From NCBI RefSeq assembly GCF_028622875.1, contig NZ_CP117709.1, forward strand, positions 6,451,001-6,515,000: DNA of 64,000 nucleotides, written 5' to 3'. The stretch comes from Streptomyces sp. MMBL 11-1. GTDB taxonomy: Bacteria; Actinomycetota; Actinomycetes; Streptomycetales; Streptomycetaceae. The notes under the pieces are model-generated. The model did no database searches and was not told the DNA's origin. It worked only from the letters and a program-made list of their open reading frames with translations. Shown here piece by piece: positions 61,666 to 64,000 of this stretch. Made by a program: the position numbers and the translations under genes. Numbering within the stretch: the first letter of the stretch is position 1; each line of letters starts with the position of its first letter.

Positions 61666-62589
61666 ATGGATCTCCGCATCTTCACCGAGCCCCAGCAAGG
61701 GGCCGACTACGACACCCTGCTCACCGTCGCCAAGGCCGCCGAGGACCTGGGCTTCGACGCCTTCTACCGCTCCGACCACTATCTCCGCATGGGCTCCGGC
61801 GACGGGCTGCCCGGACCGACGGACGCCTGGATCACCCTGGCCGGACTGGCGCGCGAGACCCGGCGGATCCGGCTCGGCACGCTGATGACCGCCGGCACGT
61901 TCCGGCTGCCGGGCGTGCTGGCCATTCAGGTGGCCCAGGTCGACCAGATGTCCGGCGGCCGGGTCGAACTCGGCCTGGGGGCAGGTTGGTTCGAGGAGGA
62001 ACACAAGGCCTACGGCATTCCGTTCCCGAAGGAGAAGTTCGGCCGCCTGGAGGAGCAGCTCGCGATCATCACGGGTCTGTGGGCGACAGAGGTCGGCAAG
62101 ACCTTCAGCTATGACGGGACGTACTACCAGCTCACCGATTCGCCCGCGCTGCCCAAGCCCGCCCAGGCCAAGGTGCCCGTACTGATCGGCGGCCACGGTG
62201 CGACGCGCACCCCGCGGCTCGCCGCGCAGTACGCGGACGAGTTCAACATCCCGTTCGCCTCGCTGGAGGACAGCGAGAGGCAGTTCGGCCGGGTCAGGGC
62301 CGCCGCGCAGGCGTACGGGCGCGCGCCGGACGACCTCGTGTACTCCAACGCGCTGATCGTCTGCACGGGCAAGGACGACGCGGAGGTCGCCCGGCGCGCG
62401 GCGGCCATCGGCCGGGACGTGGAGGAGCTCAAGGCGAACGGGCTGGCGGGATCGCCCGCGGAGGTGGTCGACAAGATCGGCAGCTACGGGGCGATCGGCT
62501 CGTCGAGGATCTACCTCCAGGTCCTCGATCTGGACGACCTGGACCATCTGGAACTGATCTCCTCGCAGATCCAGTCCCAGCTGACCTGA
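61666..62589 (+). CDS. Luciferase-like (probably F420-dependent) oxidoreductase
   Basis: 307 residues. The luciferase-like monooxygenase fold starts MDLRIFTEPQQGADYDTLLTVAKAAEDLGFDAFYRSDHYL; RIRLGTLMTAGTFRLPGVLAIQVAQVDQMSGGRVELGLGAGWFEEEHKAYGIPFP is the conserved core. Many actinobacterial members use F420. An ATG nine bases upstream is an alternative start. Substrate unknown. The last codons and stop fall inside a CTGAC pentamer repeat. Confidence 0.9.
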   Translation: MDLRIFTEPQQGADYDTLLTVAKAAEDLGFDAFYRSDHYLRMGSGDGLPGPTDAWITLAGLARETRRIRLGTLMTAGTFRLPGVLAIQVAQVDQMSGGRVELGLGAGWFEEEHKAYGIPFPKEKFGRLEEQLAIITGLWATEVGKTFSYDGTYYQLTDSPALPKPAQAKVPVLIGGHGATRTPRLAAQYADEFNIPFASLEDSERQFGRVRAAAQAYGRAPDDLVYSNALIVCTGKDDAEVARRAAAIGRDVEELKANGLAGSPAEVVDKIGSYGAIGSSRIYLQVLDLDDLDHLELISSQIQSQLT

Positions 62590-62625
62590 CCTGACCTGAC
62601 CTGACCTGACCTGCCCCGACCTGAC
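62581..62625. repeat. CTGAC pentamer microsatellite
   Basis: Six perfect CTGAC units (62581-62610), then CTGCC, CCGAC and CTGAC. They start in the last codons of the oxidoreductase gene and end 22 bp before the methyltransferase gene. The stop is in the second unit, so unit changes would not lengthen the protein. Confidence 0.95.
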
Positions 62626-62646
62626 GACGAGGAGGAGGAGGCGGCT

Positions 62647-63576
62647 GTGAGCACCGGCACCACGCTCGCCGACGCGCTGGACGCCGGGCCCGTCCTGCTG
62701 GACGGTGGACTCTCCAACCAACTGGAGGCGCAGGGCTGCGATCTGTCCGACGAGCTGTGGTCGGCCCGGTTGCTGGCCGACGCGCCGGAACAGATCGAGG
62801 CCGCTCACCTCGCCTACCTCCGGGCGGGCGCGCGGGTGCTCATCACGGCCAGCTATCAGGCCACCTTCGAGGGATTCGGACGGTACGGGCTCGACCGGGC
62901 CGGGACAGAGGCTCTGCTCGCCCGCAGCGTGGAGCTGGCCCGGGGCGCCGCCGACGCGGCGCACCGGGCGGACCCCGGGCGGCGGACCTGGGTCGCGGCG
63001 TCGGTCGGACCGTACGGGGCGATGCTCGCGGACGGCAGTGAGTACCGGGGCCGTTACGGGCTGAGCGTCCGGGAGCTGGAGCGCTTCCACCGCCCCCGGG
63101 TGGCGGCGCTGGCCGCTGCCGGGCCGGACGCCCTGGCCCTGGAGACGGTGCCGGACCTGGACGAGGCCGAAGCCCTGGTCCGGGTGGCCGAGGAGACCGG
63201 GCTGCCGTACTGGCTCTCGTACAGCGTGGCGGGCGGCCGGACCCGGGCCGGTCAGCCGCTGGAGGAGGCGTTCGCGGTGGCGGCGGGGCGGGACTCCGCC
63301 CTCGCGGTCGGGGTCAACTGCTGCGATCCGGAGGAGGCGCGGGCGGCGGTGGAGCAGGCGGTGGCGGTCACGGGCAGGCCCGCCGTGGTCTACCCGAACA
63401 GCGGGGAGGGGTGGGACGCCGGAGCGCGGGGATGGACCGGGTGCGGCACCTTCGACCCCGGGCGGGTGCGGGCCTGGACGCGGGCCGGGGCCAGGCTCGT
63501 CGGAGGCTGCTGCCGGGTGGGGCCGGACCTCGTCGCGGAGCTGGCGGGGAGGCTGGAGGGACACGGGCCGCCGTAG
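62647..63576 (+). CDS. mmuM: Homocysteine S-methyltransferase
   Basis: 309 residues from a GTG with a strong GAGGAGGAGG site. It moves a methyl group from S-methylmethionine or S-adenosylmethionine to homocysteine. Zinc ligands are the Cys in VGVNCCDP (about 223-224) and the pair in VGGCCRVGPD near 288-289. The N-terminal LLDGGLSNQLEAQGCDL and the middle ITASYQATFEGF are typical of the BHMT/MmuM family. Confidence 0.92.
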   Translation: MSTGTTLADALDAGPVLLDGGLSNQLEAQGCDLSDELWSARLLADAPEQIEAAHLAYLRAGARVLITASYQATFEGFGRYGLDRAGTEALLARSVELARGAADAAHRADPGRRTWVAASVGPYGAMLADGSEYRGRYGLSVRELERFHRPRVAALAAAGPDALALETVPDLDEAEALVRVAEETGLPYWLSYSVAGGRTRAGQPLEEAFAVAAGRDSALAVGVNCCDPEEARAAVEQAVAVTGRPAVVYPNSGEGWDAGARGWTGCGTFDPGRVRAWTRAGARLVGGCCRVGPDLVAELAGRLEGHGPP

Positions 63577-63671
63577 AGCTGTCGCCGGGACCGCCCCGGC
63601 GAACATCCCCGTCCCGGGACGGGGATGAAAATACCTGGTGGGGGCGGGGGGCGAGGATCATACTCGGACAG

Positions 63672-64000
63672 GTGTTCCTGACAATCGGTACGACCGGCAC
63701 CCGTGAACGTCCCGCCACGGACCTGGGCTTCCTGCTGCACAAGCATCCCGACAAGGCACAGACGTTCTCCACTTCGCACGGCTCCGCGCACGTCTTCTAT
63801 CCCGAGGCGTCCCCCGAGCGCTGCACGGCCGCACTCCTGCTGGAGGTGGATCCGGTGGCGCTGGTGCGGCGCGGCAAGGGCAAGGGCCGGGGAGGCGCAC
63901 CCGACGCGGCGCTCGCGCAGTACGTCAACGACCGCCCCTACGCGGCGTCCTCGCTGTTGTCGGTCGCCCTCGCCGCCGTGTTCAAGTCCGCGCTCGGCGG
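63672..64000 (+). CDS. hen1: 3-prime terminal RNA ribose 2-prime-O-methyltransferase Hen1, N-terminal part
   Basis: The first 109 residues run off the right edge. LTIGTTGTRERPATDLGFLLHKHPDKAQTFSTSHGSAHVFYPEA is the signature start of bacterial Hen1, which 2-prime-O-methylates broken RNA ends so that the Pnkp ligase/kinase can seal them and block re-cleavage. The partner pnkp gene is expected beyond the window. A GTG at 63672 is used. Confidence 0.9.
   Translation, partial: MFLTIGTTGTRERPATDLGFLLHKHPDKAQTFSTSHGSAHVFYPEASPERCTAALLLEVDPVALVRRGKGKGRGGAPDAALAQYVNDRPYAASSLLSVALAAVFKSALG

Overview
The window looks like chromosomal DNA of a Streptomyces or very close relative. GC content and third-position GC are very high, GTG starts and ATGA overlaps are common, and rare TTA (bldA) codons fall in a few regulatory or secondary-metabolism genes. 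A SepF-like protein, an acyl-CoA carboxylase epsilon subunit, F420-type luciferase-like oxidoreductase, DmdR-type iron box and CsoR-type copper operator all fit. No rRNA, tRNA, CRISPR array, transposase or integrase was found.

Bases 1 to about 24,800 are a biosynthetic gene cluster that continues past the left edge. A leftward, translationally coupled operon encodes an ACP, two ketosynthases that both keep the Cys-His-His residues, a third short ketosynthase-like protein without the active-site Cys, an alpha/beta hydrolase and a hot-dog-fold protein (partial). Rightward genes give an IclR regulator, a type II thioesterase, an ABC exporter pair, a UbiB/ABC1-type kinase-like protein, a LysR DNA-binding domain standing alone, and a malonyl/acyl-CoA carboxylase beta plus epsilon pair. 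A second leftward operon encodes a Sfp-type phosphopantetheinyl transferase (one TTA codon), an A-T-TE NRPS-like synthetase resembling the atromentin/polyporic-acid/furanone family, an extended SDR and an NTF2-like protein. Two paralogous HTH regulators follow, one with a TTA codon. No aromatase, cyclase or ketoreductase is present, so the product class cannot be named. Bases 24,945 to 28,343 hold TetR, an MFS exporter (TTA codon) and a TetX-like FAD monooxygenase, either the cluster's edge or a separate resistance cassette.

Bases 28,327 to 46,470 read as a collagen-utilisation island. A secreted M9 collagenase with PKD and PPC domains would cut collagen outside the cell. A five-gene Opp/Dpp-type ABC transporter would import the peptides. 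A complete trans-4-hydroxyproline pathway (epimerase, three-part D-hydroxyproline dehydrogenase, deaminase, alpha-ketoglutarate-semialdehyde dehydrogenase) would convert hydroxyproline to alpha-ketoglutarate. An ornithine-cyclodeaminase-family reductase sits beside an internally deleted proline-racemase-family gene, suggesting a trans-3-hydroxyproline branch that is lost or altered. A GntR/FadR-type regulator lies in the middle, and a shared half-site (ATGTYACR) occurs at all four promoters of the island.

Bases 46,700 to 64,000 are ordinary Streptomyces content: a VWA-domain protein, LysE exporter with divergent MocR regulator, a membrane protein with divergent XRE/MmyB-type regulator, a secreted His-containing protein under a CsoR-like operator, an iron-siderophore binding protein with two permeases under a DmdR-like iron box, a DedA protein, an SIS-domain protein with divergent DeoR regulator, a SepF-like protein, a MazG-like pyrophosphohydrolase, a small hypothetical protein with a TTA codon, a luciferase-like oxidoreductase, homocysteine S-methyltransferase, and the start of a Hen1 RNA methyltransferase.
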